Shown: positions 41,301 to 50,891 of the stretch, piece by piece
How the letters are laid out: each line of letters opens with the position of its first letter
Numbering within the stretch: position 1 is the stretch's first letter
NCBI RefSeq assembly: GCF_038396675.1
Contig: NC_088927.1
Coordinates: 37,909,501 to 37,973,500 of the forward strand
Reading direction: 5' to 3'
Length of the DNA: 64,000 nucleotides
From: Hydra vulgaris
Lineage: Eukaryota > Cnidaria > Hydrozoa > Anthoathecata > Hydridae
Translations under genes and position numbers: made by a program
The notes under the pieces: generated by a model
Told to the model about the DNA's origin: nothing
The model's input: only the letters and a program-made list of their open reading frames with translations
Databases searched by the model: none

Positions 41301-41347
41301 TGGTCGTTTAGACCGTTTATGTTGCACGTTAAAATATTATTAGCCAT
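38276..41347 (-). CDS. LINE ORF2 protein: endonuclease and reverse transcriptase
   Basis: This is a 1023-residue frame starting MANNILTCNINGLNDQDKRG. The APE-type endonuclease occupies about 1-235 (LLQETKS, AGDFNMVES, RLDRIYCP, SDHEFVSTTV). A linker helix region follows. RT spans about 470-740: ISLIPKQGDLTECKNWKPIS, LIGADYKIITKALAQRLAKV, QTCGIPGRTIFSNLHLVRDL, motif A SFILSIDQEKAFDEVDR, motif B GGVRQGDPLSLLLYVF and motif C IQQYADDSNFFAR (YADD intact). The thumb and C-terminal region follow. The wording (NWKPISLIGADYKI, IxGRTIxxNLxLVRD) fits the Tx1/L1 group. The frame ends at 38276 by a frame change and continues in the frame at 37837-38316. Apart from that, all visible catalytic motifs are present. 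Confidence 0.85.
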   Translation of the reverse strand: MANNILTCNINGLNDQDKRGNFFGFLKKSTFDLILLQETKSGPSTVKQWSDEWTCESIWNSGPSQNCCGVAILAKSNVSLHELKRDNNGRILNVMIKIDEHEMQVLNIYAPNVPREKRLFFSDLGDFLQDTGLPVLMAGDFNMVESLPLDTEGTNNAKYHTYGIAKLGVLQGKYNLVDVYRYKFPNKREFTWRNQTVKCRLDRIYCPEKVAKKTTYNKILTNPFSDHEFVSTTVNFSKTRRGPGYWKLNCSFLEIGVHRQKNELLIQDWQTKKRSYTSILKWLDDCKLFVRAELQHISIQESAKNKKNIKRIENEIQRERQNAIPNLDSIKEKRDALFLLQFPGAFIRTKQKLIEEREKPSKFLYNLEKVQQQNKSITEIRKNDGTLTSEPGEILNSLVSYYKNIYTKTSLCKDSQYYVLSHITKRLSDDENQFLNTRLTVAELKEALFKFENGKSPGYDGLPAEFYKTFWHILEKDFEELAYEIFFVEKNTSHSMKKSIISLIPKQGDLTECKNWKPISLIGADYKIITKALAQRLAKVIGEIVEPNQTCGIPGRTIFSNLHLVRDLIDYAQFKNLPSFILSIDQEKAFDEVDRAFLLQILRKFNLGENFVSFVNTLYSEVLASVLNCAFLSASFPTEGGVRQGDPLSLLLYVFVAKALALVIRADSRIEGFPLPRTPKPLKIQQYADDSNFFARDIKSVRCFFEKVKLFEKASGSVINASKTKGLALGGFDPKMYPELDGIEWNNNTGFKILGVTFYTRLSDTINFNWLVTLNKIEKKLKFLGLRTLSLRGKTILINTLAMSKVWFLANVLPVSEWVIERLHRAIFENLFQKTNYNPVKRETLFLPVKSGVLGILSPKKQSLALRLKTLFRLKECEEDKAHDYYYFSKYWLASSLIKFTNQNQSWNFLKQNNFPKHWDNKTSQYYKTTIEILCKNGFLFNIPLKTTKSFYLEVAKNKKTVVPAELFWNSSTKTTIPWTQIWKKNFTSHACGPTQNILFRFLHNSYLLRLASQKHKATDRQK

Positions 41348-41810
41348 GATGGGGAGGATCAGGTTTCTTAATTTGAAAACTCGTGTACCTTAAACATAAA
41401 TATAATAATTTTACAACCTGACATAAAAATCACAAACATATAAACCTTAACCTTATATCACGAGTTTTCGTTTGAACTGACGTAATACGAACAGAAGGAC
41501 GCACTGGACCATAACATTCCACAAAAAAGCGCGAACTACAACAATACGAATTACGACAGCTTAAGCGCTTATTCAAAAACGTGACACGCATAATTAATGA
41601 GTAGAAAAATAGAACGTAAAAAAAGAATTTTTGTAGAAAGAAAAAGAAATAAAAGTTTAGAACAAAAAATTCGAAATAAAATTCTGATTTGAGAACAAAG
41701 CTAAAAAAGTAAGATGAAACAAAAAAAAAAGAGAGAGAGAAATAAACTTACGATTTCTTTTCCGCACCAATTTGGCTGTCAAGTTCTTCATCGATTATTA
41801 AAGAGTCCGT

Positions 41811-42740
41811 TTAGATTTCGAAACACATTTCCACACTTTCTTCTGACAAAAGAACTTCTTCCAACGACATGCCTTCCTTTATATCGTTCGTGTTTATTAA
41901 TTTTTTGGGGGTTTCGCATTCCGACTGCCCCAAACGTTTTCTGGTCGGTTGGATGGGTTTTGCTTTCGGTGTTTTTGATGGATGTTCTTTTTCACTAAGA
42001 CATTTTTTCCCGGAATCAACCTTAGCATTTACCTCAACACAGGCGTTTTGAACGTCGTTTTCCACATTCACACTGTTGACTTGTGTTTCTGTGGGTTGTG
42101 TGGAAGATACGGATGGAATGGTTGTGTTTTTTAAATTTGGTGGGTTAGGTTCGGGCTGGCCAGAGTGTTTGTAGCGTAGGTTGAGTCCATCGACGTTTTG
42201 ATAGCGGGGTAGAGGGTTTAAGCATGGGTTTTTAATAATAATTATCACATTACCTGTATATATATCCTCCCCGTGAGCCTTGCACTTTTGTAAGTAGAAG
42301 GAGTCAAACTCACCTCGTCCTGCAGTTAGGTGTTTACCAAGCAGGATGATGGCGCTCTGACATCCATTCCTAAGTGTACCAATGGGAATGTTTTGAACCA
42401 AAACGTGATATTTTCGCACATATTTTTGTTGGAACTTTAACACGCATCCTTTCATTTCAATTTCTGCCTCGAGGTAGGTTGCGACAGATGAGTTGTTAAC
42501 AACGGCGAACTCAAAATGCTTGTTGGTGTAATGCCTTGTCACACCCCAAACATTGCCAAGTAACTTTTTCTCGGCTAAACTTGAAAGAAAATCATTGACG
42601 CTCACGTTCAAATCACCGTATCGACAAATAAGAACATTTGAATTGTCAATCTCTGTCTTAGCATTGAAAATACCAAGATTAGTTCTCAATTGAACAGCAG
42701 TGTTACCAGACGATAAAACACCAGCATAACTTTTAGCCAT
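41811..42740 (-). CDS. LINE ORF1 protein (RNA-binding)
   Basis: This is an uninterrupted 309-residue frame, the first ORF of the LINE. It begins MAKSYAGVLSSGNTAVQLR. Residues about 32-115 (VLICRYGDLNVSVNDFLSSL ... FEFAVVNNSSVATYLEAEIE) and about 110-150 (KYHVLVQNIPIGT) look like two ferredoxin/RRM-type alpha-beta folds. The C-terminal third is Pro/Asn/Thr-rich and charged (about 200-290), ending in an acidic tail EEVLLSEESVEM. No CCHC knuckle is visible, although many L1/Tx1 ORF1 proteins have one. The role, chaperoning the element's RNA, is inferred from the family. The frame is complete, which suggests recent activity. Confidence 0.75.
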   Translation of the reverse strand: MAKSYAGVLSSGNTAVQLRTNLGIFNAKTEIDNSNVLICRYGDLNVSVNDFLSSLAEKKLLGNVWGVTRHYTNKHFEFAVVNNSSVATYLEAEIEMKGCVLKFQQKYVRKYHVLVQNIPIGTLRNGCQSAIILLGKHLTAGRGEFDSFYLQKCKAHGEDIYTGNVIIIIKNPCLNPLPRYQNVDGLNLRYKHSGQPEPNPPNLKNTTIPSVSSTQPTETQVNSVNVENDVQNACVEVNAKVDSGKKCLSEKEHPSKTPKAKPIQPTRKRLGQSECETPKKLINTNDIKEGMSLEEVLLSEESVEMCFEI

Positions 42741-43020
42741 GAATACAACTCAATAAAAAACAAATTACACTCAATAAAATTCGCGACGAAAAAATCATCA
42801 AACGATAATTTAACGGTAAAAACCACAAGGAAGACTAAACGTCTTTTATGACTTAACTTTTTTAATTCAATTATTTTTTGACTTATTTGGTTGCTCTCAG
42901 GCAGAATTTCGTTGACAAGTGCCGTTTTCCAGCGGACAAACAAGTGCAACTTTTTTGATTTGTTTCATTTTCTTAAGTCTGGTCCGTGTCAACGTCACGG
43001 AAGTTTTTTAATAATTAAAG

Positions 43021-43168
43021 GAAGTATCCAGAAGTTTCCAGAAGCATGCAGAAGTTTCCAGAAGAAGCATCTGGAAGCATCCAGAAATATCCAGAAACAT
43101 TCAGAAGCTTCCAGAAGCATCTAGAATCTTCCAGAACAGGTTCACACAGTTTCATTTTACTATATAAG
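43021..43168 (+). promoter_or_regulatory. Heat-shock-element-like array and TATA box before the Tc1 transposase
   Basis: 43021-43137 is built of GAA/TTC pentamers in a 10-bp register (GAA at 43021, 43031, 43041, 43051 and again at 43084, 43094, 43104, 43114, 43124, 43134). It includes two TTCCAGAA palindromes (43109-43116 and 43129-43136), the nTTCnnGAAn arrangement bound by HSF. A TATA box (tatataag, 43161-43168) follows 24 bp later. A start site about 30 bp downstream would give a 5' leader of about 240 bp, rich in CAAG/ATCAA words, before the ATG at 43435. Confidence 0.7.
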
Positions 43169-43434
43169 AGACATGTAAATCGATATGTAATTCAGTCACT
43201 ATATGCAAGTCAATCAGTCAGTATTATCAAGACAGTTTATCGAAGTGAGTTTTATCAAAGTGTTTTATCGAAGAACATCAATACAAGAAGTGAAATACAA
43301 CAAGTGTTTCATTACATCAATGCAGTCCACATCCAACCAAGACGTTGTGTTCCACAGAGCATTATTGTATCATCACAAGGTAAATGTAACACGGTAAGCC
43401 TTGAGAAGCGTGATTATTTATTTTTATTATTTTT

Positions 43435-44448
43435 ATGACTTCAAGTGCAAAAATGGCTCTCGACAGTCTTGGATTGGAACTACGAAAGAAAATTATTGGC
43501 AATTACGTAAGTGGAATGTCACAAAAAAGTGTTTGTGATAAATATCGCATGAAAAAATGGACCGTATCAAGACTATGTTCCAAATATCGTTCTACGGGGA
43601 AGTTGGCAGCAGATAACAAAGGTGGAAGACAGCGTTCCACCACTTCTAGAGAGGATTCTATGATCGTCAGATCCGTCAAGAAGGATCCCTGGATATCATC
43701 AGTCGAGATACAAAAGCAATTAGAGCTGCCTGTATCGGATCGAACAATCAGACAACGTGCAAAGAAACCGCTGATTTCACTAAAAAAACAGAAGAAAAGA
43801 CTCCTGTTTTCTACATCTCATATTGACTGGAATGTGCAGAAATGGCGAACTGTCCTGTTCAGTGATGAATCGAAGTTCAACATCATTGGGAGCGATGGCA
43901 TTTGGCGTGTACGTCGACCGGCCGGAAAACGCCTCAATTTAAGTTACTGCCATAAGACCGTGAAGCATGGTCTTATGGCAGTAACTGGTATATTTTAGGC
44001 AATGCAATGGTCTGGGGGTATTTTTCTGCTAACGGTCTAGGTCCAATACATCGAAACGATGGAATAATGGACCGTTTCATGTATAAAAATATCCTGAAAG
44101 ATGTTGTTACCTAATGCTGAATGGAATATGCCAATAAAATGGGTTTTTCAGCAAGACAACGATCCGAAACACACTGCAAAAGTAGTCAAGTAGTGGTTTC
44201 AAGACAACCACCTATCGGTGATGGATTGGCCGCCTCAATCTCCGGATCTCAACCCTATCGAGAACCTGTGGGAGATCGTCAACCGCAGAATTAATTGTGA
44301 AGGTGTTCGTAATAAGGATCAACTGTTTGAACAAATCCAAAAGGCCTGGGCAGCGATTCCACAAAGTTTCATTGATCACCTGATCGAATCTATGCCTCGA
44401 AGATGCAAGGCTGTGATCGACAACAAAGGATTCGCCACGAAATATTGA
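43435..44448 (+). pseudogene. Tc1-like transposase, broken by an inverted insertion and frameshifts
   Basis: The frame starts MTSSAKMALDSLGLELRKKI. It has a paired-type HTH (about 15-60: GNYVSGMSQKSVCDKYRMKK, WTVSRLCSKYRSTGKL), a basic hinge GGRQRSTTSRED, a second HTH (about 85-120) and the first catalytic Asp in VLFSDESKFNIIGSDG. After KHG (about 43968) an inverted copy of the preceding sequence adds foreign residues and a stop at about 43998. Afterwards the Tc1 sequence resumes (GNAMVWGYFSANGLGPIHRN), passes further frame changes, shows FQQDNDPKHTAK (second Asp, about 44146-44190), and ends with DWPPQSPDLNPIENLWEIVN (third residue Glu) in the last frame 44218-44448. All three DDE residues survive, but the protein cannot be made from this copy. 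Confidence 0.85.
43942..43986. repeat. 18-bp-arm perfect hairpin inside the transposase
   Basis: The arms 43942-43959 and 43969-43986 are exact reverse complements (loop gtgaagcat). The right arm is the foreign insertion that breaks the reading frame. Confidence 0.9.
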
Positions 44449-44792
44449 TAGCGAAATACAGCTTGGTCAACATTTTGTCGAGTTACACTTGTTTTGTCCA
44501 GAAGGAAATCAACTTTTTTTAATACTATTGAATAATTTATTAATTTTCGTGTGCAAATAATGAACTTTGTGATGAATAAAACTTGAAGAACTTTGTCTCT
44601 AAACAGTTACATAGTTATTTCTCTAAATTGAAAAAATGCAGCACTTTTATATAAAGAAACTAAATTAGCATTATTTGGTTGCACTCGTTTTGTCCGATAC
44701 TGTATATTGTTAATTACAAATAATTTTAAGTATGGTTTCAATTATTATATAATTGCACAGTTATGTTGGGTATTGCATTTTCTATTTTTTAG

Positions 44793-45320
44793 TATCAACT
44801 TCATCGCTTATAATGGGTAAGGTTTTTATATTTTTATTTTCATATATGATTTTAATTTCTAAATTATTTTAAGGTTTTGCTATATTATTTAATTTTTTCA
44901 TATAACATTTTTTTATCATATAAGTCTATGCTATAGTAATTTATATTTTTATTTTTTAGCGCCATCATCTAAACAAGTTGGTATGGTATAATCTAAACCT
45001 TTCAACATGATTGTTATTACAAAATAAATACAAGATTTTATTTTTTATTTTAGTGCCACTTGCATCTGTTCCAGTTGGTAATGTCATATATTTTCATTAA
45101 GAATTTATAGATCTTAAATAACAAATATTTTCCAGTATTGACAAATAATTTACATATATAATTGCAAGATAATGTAATGTATCTTTATTTTTTAGTTTTA
45201 TCTTCTTCTGTTAAATACTGGTAAGGTTTACATATCTTTACTTTTTAACAACCAAATAATTTTAAGACGATGCTGTATTTTATGTTTATTTTTTAGTGCC
45301 ATCGTCATCTGAACGAATTG
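44793..45320 (+). CDS. Micro-exon gene, middle block
   Basis: The exons are: 44793-44816 (24 nt, VSTSSLIM), 44960-44980 (21 nt, APSSKQV), 45054-45077 (24 nt, VPLASVPV), 45196-45220 (25 nt, VLSSSVKY-like, see below) and 45297-45320 (24 nt, VPSSSERI). Each is preceded by a T-rich tract and AG and followed by GTAA/GTAT. The exons are phase 1-1, so each adds a cassette of 7-8 residues of the form V-P-S-S-S-x-x-x. The introns are only 73-143 bp. The 45196-45220 exon is 25 nt by its visible splice sites and would shift the frame if included, so it is either skipped or decayed. Exons of this length with strict symmetry are typical of micro-exon genes. I know no homologue. Confidence 0.65.
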
Positions 45321-45411
45321 GTAAGGTGCATAAATTTTTCAAAATGATTGTAATTGGAAAATTACTACAAGAATTTAATTTTTGCTTATTATGCTTATTT
45401 CTTTATTTTAG

Positions 45412-46180
45412 TGCAAATTTCATCTGTTCCTGTTGGTAATGACATATATTTTCTCTCTTTGAAAATTGATTTAAGTATTTTATTATTATTATTATTATTA
45501 TTGTTATTATTATTATTATTATTATTATGCCTTTTTTTATTAATACGTTGCTACTTGTAAGGCTATATATATCAACTTTGCTACATGAGTTTAAATAAAA
45601 AATATTTGCAATTTTTGTTTTTGTATTATGCTTTTGTTTTTAGTGCCACCTCTGCCTACTCAAACTGGTAAGACAATATTTATCAACTTTGCATTAAGAT
45701 TTAAATAAAAAACATATTATATTATATGATTTCTTTGTTTAAATTTTTTATAGTATCATCATCATCTGCTTTAACTGGTTAAGTTTGTATAATTAAAGAT
45801 AGCAAACTGATTTAAAACTATAATATTTTTTTTATTTTTACCCAGTGTTGTCATTTATCTATTAAATTATCTATGTTTATAATCATTTTGTTAACTTTAC
45901 TTTTAATCTAATTTGCATAACCTAATTGAGATATTACTTATTTTATTGTTTTTATATTGTCGTTATAGAACCAACTTACGAAGATTACATAAAATATAGG
46001 TCTCGCTACCCAGGACCACTAACCAACCCATCATTTTTATGTTGGTTGCAGAATAATGGGGAGGACAAGCCATCTTTTAAATGGTCTCGTCCTCCATACC
46101 TGGGTGGTGGGATCTATCAGCAAAGACAAGGTGGCAGAAGAGGTCCGGGTGGAATAGCAAATGTTTACGTTCAATGCTAG
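45412..46180 (+). CDS. Micro-exon gene, 3' block and terminal exon (array copy 1)
   Basis: The micro-exons are 45412-45435 (VQISSVPV), 45644-45667 (VPPLPTQT) and 45754-45777 (VSSSSALT, donor gttaag), all 24 nt and phase 1-1. The terminal exon is 45969-46180. It starts in the same phase (g plus aa gives Glu) and encodes 70 residues: EPTYEDYIKYRSRYPGPLTN, then PSFLCWLQNNGEDKPSFKWS, RPPYLGGGIYQQRQGGRRGP and GGIANVYVQC, then a stop. It is Tyr/Pro-rich at first, Gly/Arg-rich later, basic, with two Cys. The GC content of this exon stands out against its surroundings. An AATAAA lies at 46233-46238. The role is unknown. A secreted or structural repeat protein is possible, but no signal peptide has been found. 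Confidence 0.65.
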
Positions 46181-46232
46181 GTCCACCCGGATTTTTTTTG
46201 TTTTTACGTTTTTTTGTTAATACATAAAGTTA

Positions 46233-46238
46233 AATAAA
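46233..46238 (+). terminator. Poly(A) signal of the micro-exon gene, copy 1
   Basis: AATAAA lies 53 bp after the stop codon. It is repeated at the same place in the other three array copies. Confidence 0.6.
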
Positions 46239-47430
46239 ATTTGTTTTTATTTCGATGCTAATTTATATATGAAATTTAACTATTAAGTTGTTAACTTTAG
46301 CTTTAGTGTTTAAAAACATTAATTTCTGGGATTAAGTTACGATGTTTCTTTATCCTTAATGGAGGAAACATGTTTTTTTTTCTTCTACCCTTTAATAAAA
46401 TAATATCGTTTAGGCAGTATGGTAGGATGGTGTTGCGTAGCACATTTTTTAGAATTTTTCATTAACTTAGAAGTTTTTTTAAAAGTAGAATAGTTGAACT
46501 TTTTTAAAGAGTATTTTTTTATTATATTGACGAAAGTTAAAGTGTTATTTATTGATATCAAAAACTGTGTTGTACTTCTTGTGCTTAGTAAATGTTGAAG
46601 ATATTATCTTTTTTTTTTCTATCCTATTCTTTTTTTTTAAGTTTATACGTTTTCTATGCACATGCCAAATTTCAAGAATTTATTTTAACTTTAAATTTTG
46701 TTTTTCCGACTTCTGTTTGGGGGAGGAGGGGGGGGGATGACTGAAGGATATTAAATATTCGTATTTATAAGCCAATAATAATTATTATTAAAAAATTTAA
46801 TAATTATTCTATACAATGATTTTGTGATAGAAGTACTAATATTACATTTATAAAGTATCAATGTAAAAATAACATTTATTATATATTAAATCAATAGTAC
46901 ATGTTTTTTGCTCAGTCCAATCATATTATTTCATTTTTAAAAAGCTTTGTATCATATAATAATATAATATATTGCTTTTTTATGTATTTAGAATATATCA
47001 TATATTAGTAATATACTGATATTTGTCTAAAAATATATAGACATAATATATTTATAGTATACTAAATTTAATATACTATTTATAGTATATTATATTTATA
47101 GTATATTATATATTTAATATATACTGTATTATAATATATATTAAATATATACTATAATACAATATATATTTAATACATACTATATTAATAATAATTATGA
47201 ATGATATGATTTCGATACAGCAATGACAATTATTATATGAAAAAGTTCCAGCTAGTTGCTGACATCGTAGTTGATGTTTTCATTGAGTTGATGTTTCCAG
47301 TGATGTTTTCATTTTTATTGATGTTTCCAGTGAGTTGATGTTTTTCTAATGTGAATATGTTGCCATTATGTTTTGATAATTGGACTTTTGTTGCATTTTA
47401 TTATCTTACTACATGATTTTACTATTTTTT

Positions 47431-47600
<170 letters not shown>

Positions 47601-47893
47601 TGCAACAAGTAGTGGAACTTGCAAAAAAAATTACAGCGAGTAGTGGAACTTGCAAAGATATGTACATCGAGTTGTGGAACTTGCAAAAATATTAAGCGAG
47701 TAGTGGAACTTGCAATTTTTTTGATAGACGGGTCTAGCTTACATTCACGTCGTGTCTAACGGGTGATGCGGAAGTTATCGGACAAATCCTAATTTCATTA
47801 TTTGAGCATAATAATTAGTTTTTGTGGTTTTATGCGTAGGCATAAACGTTCTATAAAATATAAACTTTATTATTTGAAACACAATTATTTAAA

Positions 47894-48647
47894 ATGAGGT
47901 TAAATGCAGCTGAACGAGAATCTTTTCGAAAGCGACTAAAAATGTTTTTTGTAAATAAACCTAATATAAAAATAAAAAAAATCGTAAATCATTTTGAAAA
48001 GGAAGGATTTGCTCGAAATACAATATATGATAACCTAAAAAGACTTGAAACTGTTCAATCGTTTTCTGATAGAAAGCACCCTGGTCGACCGACATCCTGG
48101 ACTAGAGAAAAGAAAGCCGAATTAACGAGACTTGTCAACAATCGAAAAGGGGTCAGTCAGAGAAAAATAGGTATTAAATTCGGTGTAAATCAATCGACAA
48201 TTGGTCGTCAGTTAAAAAAAATGAATGTTAAATGTAGAAAACGTGAAAAGACTCCAAAATACACTATAGAACAACAAATAAAGGCAAAGAAAAGAAGCAG
48301 GAAACTAGTTAACTAACTCTATAACACAAAATCGCTTCTAGTCATCGATGACGAAAAATACTTTTGTTTTGCAGGGGACAACATGCCTGGAAATTCTGGA
48401 TACTACACAAACAACAAAAAGACATGCCCAGAAAGTGTTCGTTTTATAGGAAAAGAGAAATTTCCAAAAAAATTATTAATGTGGATAGCCATATCTGACC
48501 GTGGTATGTCCGAGCCATTGTTTCGCACTTCCAAGGCTGTAGCGATCAATTCATCAATCTATATTAATGAATGTTTAGGAAAACGACTTCTTCCATTTAT
48601 TCACAAGTATCATGGAGACTTTAACTATTTATTTTGGCCAGATTTAG
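47894..48647 (+). pseudogene. mariner-like transposase, in-frame stop and 3' truncated (unit 1)
   Basis: The frame MRLNAAERESFRKRLKMFF contains two HTH segments (about 20-60, and 95-130 with VSQRKIGIKFGVNQSTIGRQ) separated by a GRP hinge (HPGRPTSW). A TAA at 48314-48316 interrupts it. The same frame then continues LYNTKSLLVIDDEKYFCFAG (first Asp) and KKLLMWIAISDRGMSEPLF, and ends FWPDLA (second Asp) exactly at the array junction. The last catalytic residue and C-terminus are absent, replaced by intron sequence of the micro-exon gene. The stop and truncation are shared by all three copies, so they predate the amplification. Same family as the remnant at 14350-15240. Confidence 0.85.
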
Positions 48648-48780
48648 CAAGAATTTAATTTTTGCTTATTATGCTTATTTCTTTATTTTAGTGCAAATTT
48701 CATCTGTTCCTGCTGGTAATGACATATATTTTCTCTCTTTGAAAATTGATTTAAGTATTTTATTATTATTATTATTATTA

Positions 48781-48811
<31 letters not shown>

Positions 48812-49251
48812 GCCTTTTTTTATTAATACGTTGCTACTTGTAAGGCTATATATATCAACTTTGCTACATGAGTTTAAATAAAAAATATTTGCAATTTTTG
48901 TTTTTGTATTATGCTTTTGTTTTTAGTGCCACCTCTGCCTACTCAAACTGGTAAGACAATATTTATCAACTTTGCATTAAGATTTAAATAAAAAACATAT
49001 TATATTATATGATTTCTTTGTTTAAATTTTTTTTAGTATCATCATCATCTGCTTTAACTGGTTAAGTTTGTATAATTAAAGATAGCAAACTGATTTAAAA
49101 CTATAATATTTTTTTTATTTTTACCCAGTGTTGTCATTTATCTATTAAATTATCTATGTTTATAATCATTTTGTTAACTTTACTTTTAATCTAATTTGCA
49201 TAACCTAATTGAGATATTACTTATTTTATTGTTTTTATATTGTCGTTATAG

Positions 49252-49463
49252 AACCAACTTACGAAGATTACATAAAATATAGGTCTCGCTACCCAGGACC
49301 ACTAACCAACCCATCATTTTTATGTTGGTTGCAGAATAATGGGGAGGACAAGCCATCTTTTAAATGGTCTCGTCCTCCATACCTGGGTGGTGGGATCTAT
49401 CAGCAAAGACAAGGTGGCAGAAGAGGTCCGGGTGGAATAGCAAATGTTTACGTTCAATGCTAG
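49252..49463 (+). CDS. Micro-exon gene terminal exon, copy 2
   Basis: Identical in its 70-residue translation to 45969-46180, with the same phase-1 acceptor and poly(A) signal. It could serve as an alternative 3' end or be spliced past. Without a promoter of its own it depends on transcription from upstream. Confidence 0.6.
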
Positions 49464-50713
49464 GTCCACCCGGATTTTTTTTGTTTTTACGTTTTTTTGT
49501 TAATACATAAAGTTAAATAAAATTTGTTTTTATTTCGATGCTAATTTATATATGAAATTTAACTATTAAGTTGTTAACTTTAGCTTTAGTGTTTAAAAAC
49601 ATTAATTTCTGGGATTAAGTTACGATGTTTCTTTATCCTTAATGGAGGAAACATGTTTTTTTTTCTTCTACCCTTTAATAAAATAATATCGTTTAGGCAG
49701 TATGGTAGGATGGTGTTGCGTAGCACATTTTTTAGAATTTTTCATTAACTTAGAAGTTTTTTTAAAAGTAGAATAGTTGAACTTTTTTAAAGAGTATTTT
49801 TTTATTATATTGACGAAAGTTAAAGTGTTATTTATTGATATCAAAAACTGTGTTGTACTTCTTGTGCTTAGTAAATGTTGAAGATATTATCTTTTTTTTT
49901 TCTATCCTATTCTTTTTTTTTAAGTTTATACGTTTTCTATGCACATGCCAAATTTCAAGAATTTATTTTAACTTTAAATTTTGTTTTTCCGACTTCTGTT
50001 TGGGGGAGGAGGGGGGGGGATGACTGAAGGATATTAAATATTCGTATTTATAAGCCAATAATAATTATTATTAAAAAATTTAATAATTATTCTATACAAT
50101 GATTTTGTGATAGAAGTACTAATATTACATTTATAAAGTATCAATGTAAAAATAACATTTATTATATATTAAATCAATAGTACATGTTTTTTGCTCAGTC
50201 CAATCATATTATTTCATTTTTAAAAAGCTTTGTATCATATAATAATATAATATATTGCTTTTTTATGTATTTAGAATATATCATATATTAGTAATATACT
50301 GATATTTGTCTAAAAATATATAGACATAATATATTTATAGTATACTAAATTTAATATACTATTTATAGTATATTATATTTATAGTATATTATATATTTAA
50401 TATATACTGTATTATAATATATATTAAATATATACTATAATACAATATATATTTAATACATACTATATTAATAATAATTATGAATGATATGATTTCGATA
50501 CAGCAATGACAATTATTATATGAAAAAGTTCCAGCTAGTTGCTGACATCGTAGTTGATGTTTTCATTGAGTTGATGTTTCCAGTGATGTTTTCATTTTTA
50601 TTGATGTTTCCAGTGAGTTGATGTTTTTCTAATGTGAATATGTTGCCATTATGTTTTGATAATTGGACTTTTGTTGCATTTTATTATCTTACTACATGAT
50701 TTTACTATTTTTT

Positions 50714-50891
<178 letters not shown>

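Larger units (their letters stand above)
37255..42909 (-). mobile_element. Near-complete Tx1/L1-like LINE with 12-bp target duplication
   Basis: The element spans 37267-42897 on the minus strand. The 12-bp word caggcagaattt lies on both sides (37255-37266 and 42898-42909) and is the target-site duplication. The 3' end is a T-rich run on the plus strand (37263 onward), i.e. a poly(A) tail. It contains a 5' leader of about 157 bp, ORF1 (42740-41811), a 463-bp spacer, ORF2 (41347-38276 plus 38316-37837) and a 3' UTR of about 570 bp. It sits in the intron between the micro-exons at 37079-37102 and 44793-44816. The local base composition is clearly richer in GC than its surroundings. Confidence 0.9.
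42929..44704 (+). mobile_element. Tc1-like transposon with degraded left tip
   Basis: The right end reads ggttgcactcgttttgtccg followed by atactg and a TA at 44703-44704. The left end at about 42931-42950 (cggacaaacaagtgcaac) is the inverted counterpart, with a one-base gap and one mismatch. The outermost bases of the left TIR do not match, so the exact left border and its TA are uncertain. The element lies only about 20 bp from the LINE's target duplication. The transposase inside is interrupted. Confidence 0.8.

Noticed and set aside
45515..45560. A further micro-exon ending ctacttg before taagg
   Set aside because: There is no AG acceptor at the right distance and the donor lacks GT at the expected place. 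If it ever was an exon it is now decayed.
45354..45560. Leucine-rich membrane protein (repeated at 48634, 51925 and 55208)
   Set aside because: The LLLLLL stretch is a (TTA)n microsatellite inside an intron of the micro-exon gene.
45845..45880. Micro-exon after ttacccag (tgttgtcatttatct...)
   Set aside because: In phase 1 it meets a stop codon (TAA) before any GT donor.
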